A stretch of 64,000 bases of DNA from an uncultured Clostridium sp. (GCA_947644195.1 CANRZB010000005.1:1-64000); one strand, 5' to 3'; positions 15,274 through 25,016 are shown, counted from the first letter of the stretch. Notes: generated by a model not told the origin, from the sequence alone. Translations and numbers: made by a program.

Positions 15274-18200
15274 ATGAAAAAAATCTGGATCAAAGGACTG
15301 GCAGTGGTATTATGCGCAAACCTTTTCGTTGCGCCAATTTCCTATTTAGATTGGACGGAATCGGTATGTCAGGTACAGGCAGCCAGTAGTTTTGGCAGAT
15401 TGGAAAGGAGTGTGCCATCCTATTCTAATCAATTGGTAACAGGTAGTGTCCGTGTGCCGGACCCGGTGCATCAGATTGCAAAGACAGATACAGAAGGAAA
15501 TTTTCTGCAGTTCCAATATTTGGATGATGCAGGAAATCCTGTGGATATGGAATCTTCCGGCCAGATTTCTGACAAAGAAGCCTGGAAAAAGTGGACCCGC
15601 AAGAAAGCGGCAGTGACAACGCAGGCAAGCTATACCAGCCCCTATGCAGTGACTCCCGTGAAGAATCAAGGAATATGGAATACTTGTTGGGCGTTTGCGG
15701 CTACTGCGGCAATGGAGGCAAATATCATTAAAAATAAGGCGGGGATATCCACGGTAAAAGCAGATGCATCCCTGGATCTCTCTGAGAGCCATCTGGCGTG
15801 GTTTGCACACAATACCTATTCCACGAATTCCTCAGATATCTCTTATGGGGATGGTTTGAAAAAAACAGATTCCATGAAAGTATATGGCGGCAACGGTGGA
15901 CAGGATTATAAGACTGCTTACTATCTTGCAAGGGGATCAGGAATGAATCTGGAACAGGATACCCCTTATCATGCTTACGATATCATGGATCCTTTATTGG
16001 AGAACACTCGTTATTCGTCTGTTGTACAGATCCATGATTTTTGCCGTACAGGATACAAGGCAGATTCTGTCAGTATTGCCAGGGTAAAGGAATTGGTTAG
16101 TACTTATGGGGCTGCTACGGCAGGATATTATTCCGCCGAGAGTGGATACCGGACTGGTTCGGATGGGCGCTTATCTTATTGCTCCCTGGGATATCAGAAT
16201 TCCGGGATCGGGGTGGCTCATGAGACCTGTATCGTGGGCTGGAACGATGATTATGCCGTTTCCAATTTTGTCAATACACCGAAAGCCAAAGGTGCGTGGC
16301 TGGTAAAAAATAGTTGGGGGACAGATTGGAGCAAGGACGGTTATTTCTGGATGTCTTACTATGAACCGACACTGAATTCTGCCGGGGCGTTTTCCATGAT
16401 GGATGGCAATACCTATAGCCAGGTATATCAGTATTCGGCAGACGACAGTAATGATTATTATGAAACGGGAAAAGAAACGACAGCAGCCAATATCTATCGT
16501 GCAAAACAAAATGAAGTATTGAAACATGTGGGGATTGAAACGGAAAGCAGAAATATGAAAGCATCTGTTTCCGTATATGTCAGTGCAAAAAAGCCGACGA
16601 CGCCGGTCTCTGGCGAGCTGGCAGCTACGGTTACGGTTTCTGACCTGGGTTGGCAGGGATTCCATTTGATTGATTTGCCAAATGAATTGCCGTTAACGAA
16701 AGGGCAGTATTTTAGTGTGATCTTGACCTTACAGGCAACGGAAAAGTCCACGGCATTTTTTCCAACAGAACAAAATGGAAGAAAAAAAGCCGGCCAGACA
16801 TATTATTATACCAGTGATGGCAGATGGGTGGATGCGACAAATCGGAGCATGTCAAAATATAAGAATGCGAAGATTTATGCGTATACCTCTGACAAGAATC
16901 CAGACAGAGCTTTGTTAGATCAGTATATTGCAGAAGCAAAGGCATTAAACAGAACCGATGTACTCTATTATGCAGGACAGGATCGCTGGAATCAAATTCA
17001 GGCGGAACTGGAATATGCAAAAACAGTGGAAGAACGCCAGGCAGTGGACCGCGCTGTGCGTGCATTGGGTAATGCGATCAGCCATGCCAGTTCGAAGAAC
17101 ATGTACCGAAGTCTGAAAACAGGATACGGGCCGGGAAGCCAGGGAGTCCAGCTCTATAAAAACGGAGGAACGGTCAAGCGGTTTGGAGTGAGCAATCAGT
17201 ATAAATCCTGTTCCCTATATCCAGATTTTTACCGGGCCCGTTCCTGGGTATGGAAAGATAAAAAGAAAACAGATGTCAAGGCGGTGCTTCGCGGCAAATA
17301 TGTTGCCGCTGTGACGAAACATTTCCGCGTTCCGACTTTGGGACTGGATGGAACGGTGCAGGGAGGTGTGGATGAAGAAGCAGCCCAGATTGTCAAAGCC
17401 AAGGTTTCTGGCAGCAAGGTAGTGATCACACCGTTGCAGGAAGGGGAGGTTTATGTCTGGATGCTCTGGTATCCAAAATCTGATGCCTATCAGTCTGATG
17501 CACTCTCTAAACAGGCTGCGCATTATGCCGTCGCCAAAGTAAAAGTTGGAACAGCGCCAACAAATCTTCGTCTCTATCTTGATGACAGTATAGATCCGGT
17601 GTCCGGCGATACAGGCAGTACAGGAATGACGCTTCCGGCGGGAGAGTCCACAGACTTGTATGTCAAGGGGACAACAGGAGGCATTAAGAAAACGGTCAAC
17701 ACGATTCAGGAAATCGTAGACCCAGACGTGGACTATTATTATACGGTTTCCGCAAAATATGCACCTTATGTCCAGGTTAGCCAGGATAGCAGACAGCACA
17801 AGCATTTTCGGGTTACTGTGGCTAAGGAAATTTTGGAACTGGCGAAACCCGGAAAAACCCTATCGGTCCCAGTAACATTCTGCTGTGACAGGAACAGTAA
17901 GAAAAAGAAATTTACATTTAAAATAGGAAATCCAGTGCAAAGGATACAAATATCGGCGACGGAGGGAAAGGGGACTGCAGTGTCCCAGGAGGCTGGAAGC
18001 ATTGCTGTGGTTGCCTTGGATTCAGCGCAATCTGCCTCACAGACGGGTTACATTACAGAGGAAAAGACATTGTATCATTCCGATCTGTTGGGAACGGATT
18101 CCGTTAGCATCATTCGAATACCATCCCCGGACGGATTTACGTTCACGGCTACTGGCGGTATTAGATCGAAGGGAGTAGTATCGGCACAGCAGAAAAAAGT

Positions 18201-18441
18201 GTCATTTTCTGCTGTGATAGGACAGCCCGGCAACTACAAGGTGACAGCGTCAAAAGGGACGCAGCCTGGCACCGAAGCTTATTTTATTCTTTTCCACAAT
18301 GCATACCGCAGAAGCAGTGGAACCGGATATCAGATCATAAAGGTGGTTGCTGGGGCAGCGGAGTTAAGAAGCTGCCGAGAGAACAGCCTGCCAGGTCAGG
18401 GGAAGTTGCTTTTGGCAGATCATAATATCCAAGACCTGTAA
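15274..18441 (+). CDS. Secreted papain-family (C1) cysteine peptidase, multidomain
   Basis: 1055 residues. A signal peptide covers residues 1-36 (KK, hydrophobic core, QVQAAS cleavage region). The C1 domain (about 115-375) shows the oxyanion Gln and nucleophile in VKNQGIWNTCWAF, the catalytic His in GVAHETCIVGW and the Asn in VKNSWGTDW. A beta-rich lectin-like domain follows (about 390-530), then a helical repeat-like segment (about 540-615) and several Ig-like or unassigned domains. There is no LPXTG motif or hydrophobic tail, so it is probably released or held non-covalently. Substrates are likely dietary or host proteins (inference). Confidence 0.9.
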   Translation: MKKIWIKGLAVVLCANLFVAPISYLDWTESVCQVQAASSFGRLERSVPSYSNQLVTGSVRVPDPVHQIAKTDTEGNFLQFQYLDDAGNPVDMESSGQISDKEAWKKWTRKKAAVTTQASYTSPYAVTPVKNQGIWNTCWAFAATAAMEANIIKNKAGISTVKADASLDLSESHLAWFAHNTYSTNSSDISYGDGLKKTDSMKVYGGNGGQDYKTAYYLARGSGMNLEQDTPYHAYDIMDPLLENTRYSSVVQIHDFCRTGYKADSVSIARVKELVSTYGAATAGYYSAESGYRTGSDGRLSYCSLGYQNSGIGVAHETCIVGWNDDYAVSNFVNTPKAKGAWLVKNSWGTDWSKDGYFWMSYYEPTLNSAGAFSMMDGNTYSQVYQYSADDSNDYYETGKETTAANIYRAKQNEVLKHVGIETESRNMKASVSVYVSAKKPTTPVSGELAATVTVSDLGWQGFHLIDLPNELPLTKGQYFSVILTLQATEKSTAFFPTEQNGRKKAGQTYYYTSDGRWVDATNRSMSKYKNAKIYAYTSDKNPDRALLDQYIAEAKALNRTDVLYYAGQDRWNQIQAELEYAKTVEERQAVDRAVRALGNAISHASSKNMYRSLKTGYGPGSQGVQLYKNGGTVKRFGVSNQYKSCSLYPDFYRARSWVWKDKKKTDVKAVLRGKYVAAVTKHFRVPTLGLDGTVQGGVDEEAAQIVKAKVSGSKVVITPLQEGEVYVWMLWYPKSDAYQSDALSKQAAHYAVAKVKVGTAPTNLRLYLDDSIDPVSGDTGSTGMTLPAGESTDLYVKGTTGGIKKTVNTIQEIVDPDVDYYYTVSAKYAPYVQVSQDSRQHKHFRVTVAKEILELAKPGKTLSVPVTFCCDRNSKKKKFTFKIGNPVQRIQISATEGKGTAVSQEAGSIAVVALDSAQSASQTGYITEEKTLYHSDLLGTDSVSIIRIPSPDGFTFTATGGIRSKGVVSAQQKKVSFSAVIGQPGNYKVTASKGTQPGTEAYFILFHNAYRRSSGTGYQIIKVVAGAAELRSCRENSLPGQGKLLLADHNIQDL

Positions 18442-18490
18442 ACTCATAGTCAGGGAGTCTGAGATTCCCTGACTATGAGTTTTCTATTTT
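18441..18490 (+). terminator. Strong terminator after the C1 peptidase gene
   Basis: A perfect 16-bp stem (18441-18456 with 18466-18481), 9-base loop, then TTTTCTATTTTT. The first arm begins inside the stop codon TAA. Confidence 0.95.
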
Positions 18491-18657
18491 TATGATTTAG
18501 ATCAGACGGAGGGGAAGCGGATTCTGTCGAATTGCCGAAAAAAGGGACTTCCATAATTTGGGAAATTGGTATATAATAAATTGGTATATGTTTGTTTAAT
18601 TGTTGGAACAATGGAAAAAATATAATAAAATAACAGAAGTGAAAGGAGAACGGCGAG

Positions 18658-19653
18658 ATGGTTGGAAGCGATATTGGAATCGATCTGGGTACGGCAAATG
18701 TGCTTGTTTATATAAAGGGGAAGGGTGTTGTGTTGCGAGAGCCATCTGTGGTGGCGTTTGACCGTGATACCAATAAAATTAAGGCGATCGGAGAGGACGC
18801 CCGTCTGATGTTAGGGCGTACTCCGGGAAATATTGTTGCAGTACGTCCTCTTCGCCAGGGCGTAATTTCTGATTATACGGTAACAGAGAAGATGTTACGG
18901 TATTTCATTCAAAAGTCCTGTGGAAAATCCCGTTTTCGGAAACCACGTATCAGCGTGTGTGTACCAAGCGGGGTCACAGAAGTAGAAAAGAGAGCCGTTG
19001 AGGATGCCACTCTGGAGGCAGGCGCCCGTGAGGTTGTCATTATTGAGGAACCGATTGCTGCTGCCATTGGTGCGGGAATTGATATCTCTCGCCCTTGTGG
19101 TAACATGATTGTGGATATCGGTGGAGGTACTTCGGATATTGCTGTGATCTCTTTGGGTGGTACGGTTGTCAGTACATCTATTAAAGTGGCTGGAGATGAC
19201 TTTGACGATGCGATTGTACGTTACATGCGTAAAACCCATAATTTGCTGATCGGGGAACGTACTGCCGAGGAAATAAAAGTGAAAATTGGTTCTGCATACC
19301 AGAGACCGGAATTGGTTGCAATGGATGTCCGTGGCCGAAACCTGGTTACTGGCTTGCCAAAAACGATCACGGTTTCCTCCGATGAAACGTTAGAGGCGCT
19401 GCGGGAGATTACGTCCCAAATTGTGGAGGCAGTGCATACGGTATTAGAGAAAACTCCACCTGAGTTGGCTGCTGATGTGGCAGACCGTGGTATTGTATTG
19501 ACCGGCGGGGGAAGTCTGCTCTATGGACTGGAAGAATTAATTGAGGAAAAAACTGGCATTAATACTATGACTGCCGAGGATCCAATGACCGCCGTAGCTG
19601 TGGGAACTGGTAAGTTTGTGGAATTTCTGGCTGGCAAACGGGACGACGATTAA
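18658..19653 (+). CDS. mbl: MreB/Mbl actin-like cell-shape protein
   Basis: 331 residues. Actin-fold phosphate motifs are DIGIDLGTANVLVY at the N terminus and MIVDIGGGTSDIAVISLGG in the middle. The adenosine-binding GIVLTGGGSLLYGLEEL lies near residue 280. It polymerises under the membrane to guide lateral wall synthesis. I favour Mbl over MreB because the next two genes are FlhO/FlhP-like, the same order as mbl-flhO-flhP in Bacillus subtilis. GGAG precedes the start at 9 bases. Confidence 0.93.
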   Translation: MVGSDIGIDLGTANVLVYIKGKGVVLREPSVVAFDRDTNKIKAIGEDARLMLGRTPGNIVAVRPLRQGVISDYTVTEKMLRYFIQKSCGKSRFRKPRISVCVPSGVTEVEKRAVEDATLEAGAREVVIIEEPIAAAIGAGIDISRPCGNMIVDIGGGTSDIAVISLGGTVVSTSIKVAGDDFDDAIVRYMRKTHNLLIGERTAEEIKVKIGSAYQRPELVAMDVRGRNLVTGLPKTITVSSDETLEALREITSQIVEAVHTVLEKTPPELAADVADRGIVLTGGGSLLYGLEELIEEKTGINTMTAEDPMTAVAVGTGKFVEFLAGKRDDD

Positions 19654-19677
19654 GTTTTTTGCTGCAACAGCCGATAT
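19651..19677 (+). promoter_or_regulatory. Candidate sigma-D (sigma-28) flagellar promoter
   Basis: TAAG (19651-19654), exactly 15 bases, then GCCGATAT (19670-19677). The flagellar sigma-D consensus is TAAA-N15-GCCGATAT, so there is a single mismatch. The -35 uses the mbl stop codon. The flgF-like gene starts about 37 bases downstream of the expected start point. Confidence 0.75.
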
Positions 19678-19722
19678 AACCATTGGACTAGTAGAAAACT
19701 ATTCTGACAGGAGGTAGAAACC

Positions 19723-20496
19723 ATGGTCAGAGGACTATACACAGCATATACGGGTATGCGCAATGAGCAGCGCCGCCTGGATATTATATCAAATAACCTA
19801 GCGAATTCCGCAACGATTGGTTACAAGGAAGAAAATGTCACAAACCAGGCGTTTAAGGATATGCTTGCCACCAAAATTCGTGATGGCTCCAATGCCTATG
19901 TGGATGAACCGATCGGCACTATGAATTTAGGGGTGAAGATTGGTGAGACCTACATGGATTGGGGGCAGGGCTCCCTTCGGGAAACGGGCAATCCTTATGA
20001 TATCGCTATTGAGGGGGACGGTTTCTTTAAGATCCGTGTGACAGACCGAAATGGAGATAGCTCCATTATGTACACCCGTTGCGGTACTTTTAAGCGTACC
20101 AAAGATGGATATATTGTAGATGCGGATGGCAACCACTTGCAGGGTTCCGGCGGGGATATCCAGATTCCACCAGATGCGACAGAAGTTGCAATCAAACAGG
20201 ACGGCACTATCTTTGCAGACGGAGAAATTGTGGATACACTTACTCTGACAGATTTTGAAGATTACAATTATTTGGAATTATATGGAGAAAACATGTTCCG
20301 CACTGTGGATGGCGCAGTGGAAAAAGATGCCAACGCACAGTTGGAACAAGGGTATACAGAGCAGTCCAATGTCAATGTAGTATCTGAGATGGTTTCTATG
20401 ATTACAATTACCCGTGCTTATGAGGCCGGGCAGAAGGTCATCCAGACAGAGGATTCCCTGTTGAGCCGTGCTGTGAATGAAGTCGGCAAGATTTAA
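19723..20496 (+). CDS. flgF: Flagellar basal-body rod protein FlgF/FlhO type
   Basis: 257 residues behind AGGAGG. The N-terminal rod/hook motif MVRGLYTAYTGM...RRLDIISNNLANSATIGYK is diagnostic; the C terminus ends with the matching helix EQSNVNVVSEMVSMITITRAYEAGQK, with position-by-position family conservation. The central domain has DIAIEGDGFFKI. It forms part of the flagellar rod and is exported by the flagellar type III system. Position after mbl makes it the FlhO equivalent. Confidence 0.93.
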   Translation: MVRGLYTAYTGMRNEQRRLDIISNNLANSATIGYKEENVTNQAFKDMLATKIRDGSNAYVDEPIGTMNLGVKIGETYMDWGQGSLRETGNPYDIAIEGDGFFKIRVTDRNGDSSIMYTRCGTFKRTKDGYIVDADGNHLQGSGGDIQIPPDATEVAIKQDGTIFADGEIVDTLTLTDFEDYNYLELYGENMFRTVDGAVEKDANAQLEQGYTEQSNVNVVSEMVSMITITRAYEAGQKVIQTEDSLLSRAVNEVGKI

Positions 20497-20642
20497 TAGT
20501 ACATAGCAGTAGATTCTGGTTCACGAAAAACAAACGGGAATCTAAAAATACTTAAGCATTGGATACCTAATTTCCCATCGGCATGCCTGTGGGAGTGTTG
20601 AGCGTAGCTGTCCAATACGGACAGCGGATAGGAGTAGTCATT

Positions 20643-21461
20643 ATGATGAGATCATTATGGACCGCTGCCTCCGGTATGAAAGCGCAGCAGACCAGTATGG
20701 ATAATCTGTCTAACAACCTGGCAAATGTCAATACCACTGGTTACAAGAAAAACCGTCTGGAATTTCAGTCTCTCCTGTACCAGACCATTCAGCAGAGAAC
20801 AACAGATTATGAGGGGAATCCGAAACCGATTAGCGCCCAGGTGGGATTGGGTGTAAAAGTGGCAGCGATTACCACAGAATTTGAGCAGGGAGAACTCAAG
20901 GCCAGCGATGGAAATTTTGACTTTGGTATCCAGGGCGATGGACTTTTCATGATTCAGATGCCGAATGGCAACCAGGCATATACCCGGAATGGACATTTTA
21001 TTATGTCAATGTTAGACAATGGCAATTATCAGCTCTCTACCGTGGAGGGATATGCCGTGTTAGACCGAAATGGACAGCCGATTACCTTTGGTGCAGATAC
21101 AGATGTCCAGAAATTATCCTTTGATAATTATGGCCGGATTATGTATCGTGGAAACGATGGAAACGGATATTATACCGGAGTCCAAATTGGAGCCGCCCAG
21201 TTCAACAATCCGGCAGGTTTGAATAAAATTGGAGATAGTTACTTTGAGGAAACAGCGGCATCCGGTGCACCTCGTTTGGAGGGGCAGGATGATGCATTGA
21301 CGATCAGTGTCATCAAAAATAAATACTTGGAGGCTTCGAGTGTGCAGGCCGTGGATGAAATGGTGGATATGATTGTAACGCAGCGTGCCTATGAGATGAA
21401 CTCCAAAGCAATTATTGCTTCCGATGAAATGTTACAGCAGGCAAATAATCTGAGATCATAA
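20643..21461 (+). CDS. flgG: Flagellar basal-body rod protein FlgG/FlhP type
   Basis: 272 residues from ATG 20643, 8 bases after AGGAG; an in-frame upstream ATG at 20583 would add a non-family extension. N terminus MMRSLWTAASGMKAQQ...LSNNLANVNTTGYKK, middle GDGLFMIQMPNG and C terminus EASSVQAVDEMVDMIVTQRAYEM are the FlgG-family landmarks. It is the distal rod or FlhP equivalent and follows the FlgF paralogue by 146 bases; a GATTCC-type hairpin lies in that gap. Confidence 0.93.
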   Translation: MMRSLWTAASGMKAQQTSMDNLSNNLANVNTTGYKKNRLEFQSLLYQTIQQRTTDYEGNPKPISAQVGLGVKVAAITTEFEQGELKASDGNFDFGIQGDGLFMIQMPNGNQAYTRNGHFIMSMLDNGNYQLSTVEGYAVLDRNGQPITFGADTDVQKLSFDNYGRIMYRGNDGNGYYTGVQIGAAQFNNPAGLNKIGDSYFEETAASGAPRLEGQDDALTISVIKNKYLEASSVQAVDEMVDMIVTQRAYEMNSKAIIASDEMLQQANNLRS

Positions 21462-21548
21462 AGAGGATTACAGCAGAACGCAATATGAATGAGGATTTTG
21501 CAGTAAAAATTCTTTTTCTGCAGATCCATGAGAGATAGGGGGATTATA

Positions 21549-21896
21549 ATGAGCACTTCCATTTATGACGTTTCTTCCATCTATGACAGCTATACCAGAA
21601 ACCAGCAGAACGCTGCTGCTACTCAGATCAATAGTAAACTTGGCGCAGTAGGGGCAGAATCGACAGACGAAGAACTGTTGGGAGCTTGCAAAGAATTCGA
21701 AGAATACTTTGTGCAGAAAATTATTGAACAGGCGAGAAAGTCTGTTGCCAGTGAGGAAGAGGATGGCGAATACATGAAGTATTTTGGTGATACCCTGAAC
21801 CAATCCTATGCAGAGGCTATTGTAGAAAGTGGCGGAGTAGGTCTGGCACAGCAGTTGTATGAATCCATCAAAGGGAATAGCAGCCATAGTTTATAG
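21549..21896 (+). CDS. flgJ: FlgJ-type rod-binding protein (rod-capping domain only)
   Basis: 115 residues from ATG 21549 with AGGGGG 6 bases upstream. The segment DEELLGACKEFEEYFVQKIIEQ...YMKYFGDTLNQSYAEAIVESGGVGLAQQLYES matches the rod-binding N-terminal domain of FlgJ. The muramidase domain of proteobacterial FlgJ is absent, as is usual in Firmicutes. It probably caps the growing rod. It closes the flagellar operon, with a terminator 22 bases later. Confidence 0.85.
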   Translation: MSTSIYDVSSIYDSYTRNQQNAAATQINSKLGAVGAESTDEELLGACKEFEEYFVQKIIEQARKSVASEEEDGEYMKYFGDTLNQSYAEAIVESGGVGLAQQLYESIKGNSSHSL

Positions 21897-21917
21897 CATA
21901 CATAGAGAGAAATCGGG

Positions 21918-21943
21918 GCCACTGTAGATTACAGTGGCTTTTC
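21918..21943 (+). terminator. Terminator after the flagellar operon
   Basis: A 9-bp perfect stem GCCACTGTA/TACAGTGGC with a GAT loop (21918-21938), followed by TTTTC. Confidence 0.8.
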
Positions 21944-22012
21944 GTCTGTAACCGGTTTGGCGCAGCAGGGGAAATTAAACGGAGATACAGGTCCGGAGGA
22001 AACCCGACAGAG

Positions 22013-24307
22013 ATGTGGGGCAAATGTGCGGAAAGTGAGGCAGAAGTGAGTGAGATTGTGGAATGGGAAGGGTATGTAGAGCGCATTACTTTCCGAAATG
22101 AGGAAAATGGTTATACAGTAATGTTTCTGGCAGATTCAGAGAATGGTGATGAGGTATGCTGTGTCGGCAGTTTTTCCTATCTATCGGAGGGAAGTTATTT
22201 GCATATCACTGGGAGGGAAGTCATTCATCCAAATTATGGTGCGCAGATCCAAGTGGATCATTATGAGGAAAAGCAGCCTACCGATCGAATTGCGATTGAG
22301 CGATATCTGGGCTCTGGAGCGATCAAAGGGGTGGGACCGGCACTGGCGGCAAGAATTGTAAAACGATTTGGAGAAGACAGTTTCGAACTCATTGAACGGG
22401 AACCGGAGCGTCTGGCGGAAGTCAAGGGAATCAGTATGAAAATGGCGGTAAAAATTGCCGAGCAGTTTCAGGAAAAGAGACAGATGCGTCAGGCAATGCT
22501 GTTTTTGCAAGATTACGGAATCAGTATGAACATGGCCGTGAAAATATACAAAGTATATGGCGATGATATGTATGAGGTGTTACAGAAGAATCCTTACAAA
22601 TTGGCAGATGATATCCAGGGGATCGGTTTTAAAATTGCCGACAGTATTGCAAGGAAAGCTGGATTTGAGCGGGATTCAGAATACCGGATCCAGGCAGGCG
22701 TGCTGTATTGTCTGCAGCAGTCGGGAACACAGGGACACTGTTATTTGCCGGAGAGAGAACTGGTGCAGGCCGCTTCCGAATTATTGCTGGTTGATGCAGA
22801 ACGGATTTTGGAACAGTTGGAACATATGACATTAAATAAGGAAGTTATGATTCAGGAATCGGAAGGGGAACGGCATATGTACAGCAGTACGCTGTATTAT
22901 ATGGAGCTAAACTGTGCCCGGATGTTGCTGGATCTCAATCTGTCCTATGAGTTGGATGAGACGGCGCTGGAGCGTAGGATCCGTCAGATAGAGCAGCAGG
23001 AGCAGATGGAACTGGATGAACTGCAGCGCATGGCTGTGTTTCAGGCAGTCCAGAATGGAGTGACGATTATCACAGGTGGTCCGGGTACCGGAAAGACCAC
23101 CACCATTAATACGATACTACAGGTTTTGGATCTGGAAGGGTTGGATATTTTGTTGGCAGCGCCCACCGGGAGGGCTGCGAAACGTATGTCGGAGACATCC
23201 AACTGGGAGGCGCAGACCATCCACCGTCTTCTGGAATTAAACGGAGGCGTTGCTATGGAGGGGCAGGATAAACTGTCCATGCATTTTGAACGAAATGAAA
23301 AGCAGCCCCTGGAGGCAGATGTGGTTATTGTGGATGAGTTTTCTATGGTGGATATTTATCTGATGAATGCATTGCTGCGGGCGATCGTGCCGGGAACCCG
23401 TCTGATCATGGTGGGGGATGTCAATCAGCTTCCGTCAGTGGGCCCGGGCAATGTGTTAAAGGATATGATACGTTCCGAGTTCTGTCCGGTGGTACGCCTG
23501 AACCGGATATTTCGCCAGGCGGCGGAGAGCCAGATTATCATTAACGCCCATAAAATCAATGCGGGCGAGGAGATATCGTTGCAAAGCCAATCTCCGGATT
23601 TTCTGCATCTGGAACGGCAGGACAGTGCTTCCGTGATTAATGTGGTGATACAGTTGATTATGCAGAAGCTCCCGCCTCATGTAGATGCATCCGTGTATGA
23701 TATCCAGGTATTGACTCCGATGCGGAAGGGAGAGCTGGGAGTGGAACATTTGAATTTGGTCTTGCAGCAATACATGAATCCACCGGAACCTGGAAAGGAG
23801 GAGCGGGAATTTCATGGGGTTCTGTTCCGGGAGCAGGATAAGGTCATGCAGATCCGCAATGACTATCAGATCCAATGGAAGAAGAAGACCCGGTTTGGAG
23901 ATGTCTTTGAGGAAGGAACCGGTGTGTTTAATGGAGATACCGGCGTTATCCGGGAAATTCATTCCGTGGAAGAAACTGTGGTGGTGGAATTTGACGAGGG
24001 AAAATTGGTGGAGTATGATTTCAGCCAGATGGATGAAATGGAACTGGCCTATGCCATTACGATCCATAAATCTCAGGGAAGTGAATATCCTGCCGTTATT
24101 TTGCCACTGTTAGGTGGGCCAAGGATGTTGATGAATCGGAATTTGTTATATACTGCGGTAACCAGGGCCAAGAAGTGTGTTGTGACGGTTGGGGATGCCC
24201 AGACCATCCAGCGGATGATCCACAATGTGAATGAGCAGAAACGGTATTCCAGTCTGTGCAAACGAATCAAAGAAATGGAGGAAGAAGATTCTGAATACTA
24301 TCATTAA
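22013..24307 (+). CDS. recD2: RecD2-family ATP-dependent DNA helicase
   Basis: 764 residues. An N-terminal OB-like part (VERITFRNEENGYTVM) and tandem helix-hairpin-helix repeats (GSGAIKGVGPALAARIVKRFG and onward) lead into the superfamily 1B helicase core. That core has Walker A TGGPGTGKTTT, Walker B VIVDEFSMVD, motif III GDVNQLPSVGPGNVL and motif VI AITIHKSQGSEYP with YTAVTRAK. RecD2 proteins lack RecBC partners and act in replication-coupled repair. The gene runs directly into comF. Confidence 0.95.
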   Translation: MWGKCAESEAEVSEIVEWEGYVERITFRNEENGYTVMFLADSENGDEVCCVGSFSYLSEGSYLHITGREVIHPNYGAQIQVDHYEEKQPTDRIAIERYLGSGAIKGVGPALAARIVKRFGEDSFELIEREPERLAEVKGISMKMAVKIAEQFQEKRQMRQAMLFLQDYGISMNMAVKIYKVYGDDMYEVLQKNPYKLADDIQGIGFKIADSIARKAGFERDSEYRIQAGVLYCLQQSGTQGHCYLPERELVQAASELLLVDAERILEQLEHMTLNKEVMIQESEGERHMYSSTLYYMELNCARMLLDLNLSYELDETALERRIRQIEQQEQMELDELQRMAVFQAVQNGVTIITGGPGTGKTTTINTILQVLDLEGLDILLAAPTGRAAKRMSETSNWEAQTIHRLLELNGGVAMEGQDKLSMHFERNEKQPLEADVVIVDEFSMVDIYLMNALLRAIVPGTRLIMVGDVNQLPSVGPGNVLKDMIRSEFCPVVRLNRIFRQAAESQIIINAHKINAGEEISLQSQSPDFLHLERQDSASVINVVIQLIMQKLPPHVDASVYDIQVLTPMRKGELGVEHLNLVLQQYMNPPEPGKEEREFHGVLFREQDKVMQIRNDYQIQWKKKTRFGDVFEEGTGVFNGDTGVIREIHSVEETVVVEFDEGKLVEYDFSQMDEMELAYAITIHKSQGSEYPAVILPLLGGPRMLMNRNLLYTAVTRAKKCVVTVGDAQTIQRMIHNVNEQKRYSSLCKRIKEMEEEDSEYYH

Positions 24308-25016
24308 TGCCCTGCTACATTTTAACTATCCGCTCCGGTGTCCGGTCTGTGATCAGGTGTTGCCGATGGGGAAAGAGGGTGTTTGTCCCGGTTGTTTGAA
24401 AAAGCTGCGTTTCCCGTCGGGAACTCTTTGCAGTCAATGCGGAAAGCCAATTGCAGAAACAGAAACGTTTTGTGGAAATTGCAGAGATAAGGCATATACA
24501 TATCTTAACGGGAGAGCGGCGCTTCTATATAATGGAGTGATGCAGGAATCCATAGCGAGGTTTAAATATGGGGGAAGGCGGGAGTACGGTGTCTTTTTTG
24601 GGAAATTACTCTGGGAACGGCAGGAGGAATGGATCCGGCGCATTGCGCCAGATGTATTGGTGCCGGTTCCGTTGCACCGAAGCCGTTTCCGAAAAAGAGG
24701 ATATAATCAGGCGCAGGTATTGGCAAAGGAGTTGGCACGGCATGCCGGTGTTCCGGTGGCTGATGATTTATTAGTCAGGGTGCAGAATACTCTGCCGCAA
24801 AAGGAATTGACTGGGAGAGAGAGGGAGATAAATCTGCAACATGCTTTTGCGATGAATATCCGCATCAGAAGGTTGTATGAAAATATAAAATGTGTTATAC
24901 TCATAGATGATATTTACACAACAGGAAGCACTGCAGAGATGTGTTCCCGTATTTTACAGGAAGCGGGAATTGATCAGATTTATGTTCTCTGCTTGTGCAT
25001 TGGTCAGGTTGACTGA
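24231..25016 (+). CDS. comF: ComF-family phosphoribosyltransferase-like protein
   Basis: Two zinc-finger Cys pairs, CPVC...CPGC and CSQC...CGNC, stand before a type I PRTase fold with VPVPLHRSRFRKRGYNQ and the PRPP loop VILIDDIYTTGST. ComF proteins are needed for DNA uptake in competent bacteria. The listed ATG (24231) lies deep inside recD2 and has no ribosome binding site. GGAGG at 24277-24281 would suit a non-AUG start (ATT 24288 or CTG 24291), which also gives the family's usual N terminus ILNTIINALLHF. Start therefore uncertain. Confidence 0.88.
   Translation: MSRNGIPVCANESKKWRKKILNTIINALLHFNYPLRCPVCDQVLPMGKEGVCPGCLKKLRFPSGTLCSQCGKPIAETETFCGNCRDKAYTYLNGRAALLYNGVMQESIARFKYGGRREYGVFFGKLLWERQEEWIRRIAPDVLVPVPLHRSRFRKRGYNQAQVLAKELARHAGVPVADDLLVRVQNTLPQKELTGREREINLQHAFAMNIRIRRLYENIKCVILIDDIYTTGSTAEMCSRILQEAGIDQIYVLCLCIGQVD

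Noticed and set aside
17215-17805. 196-codon minus-strand open frame inside the C1 peptidase gene
   Set aside because: It is antisense to a gene with clear catalytic motifs, has no ribosome binding site and shows no recognisable protein features.
23456-24067. 203-codon minus-strand open frame inside recD2
   Set aside because: Antisense shadow of the helicase core; His/Leu-rich composition typical of such shadows.
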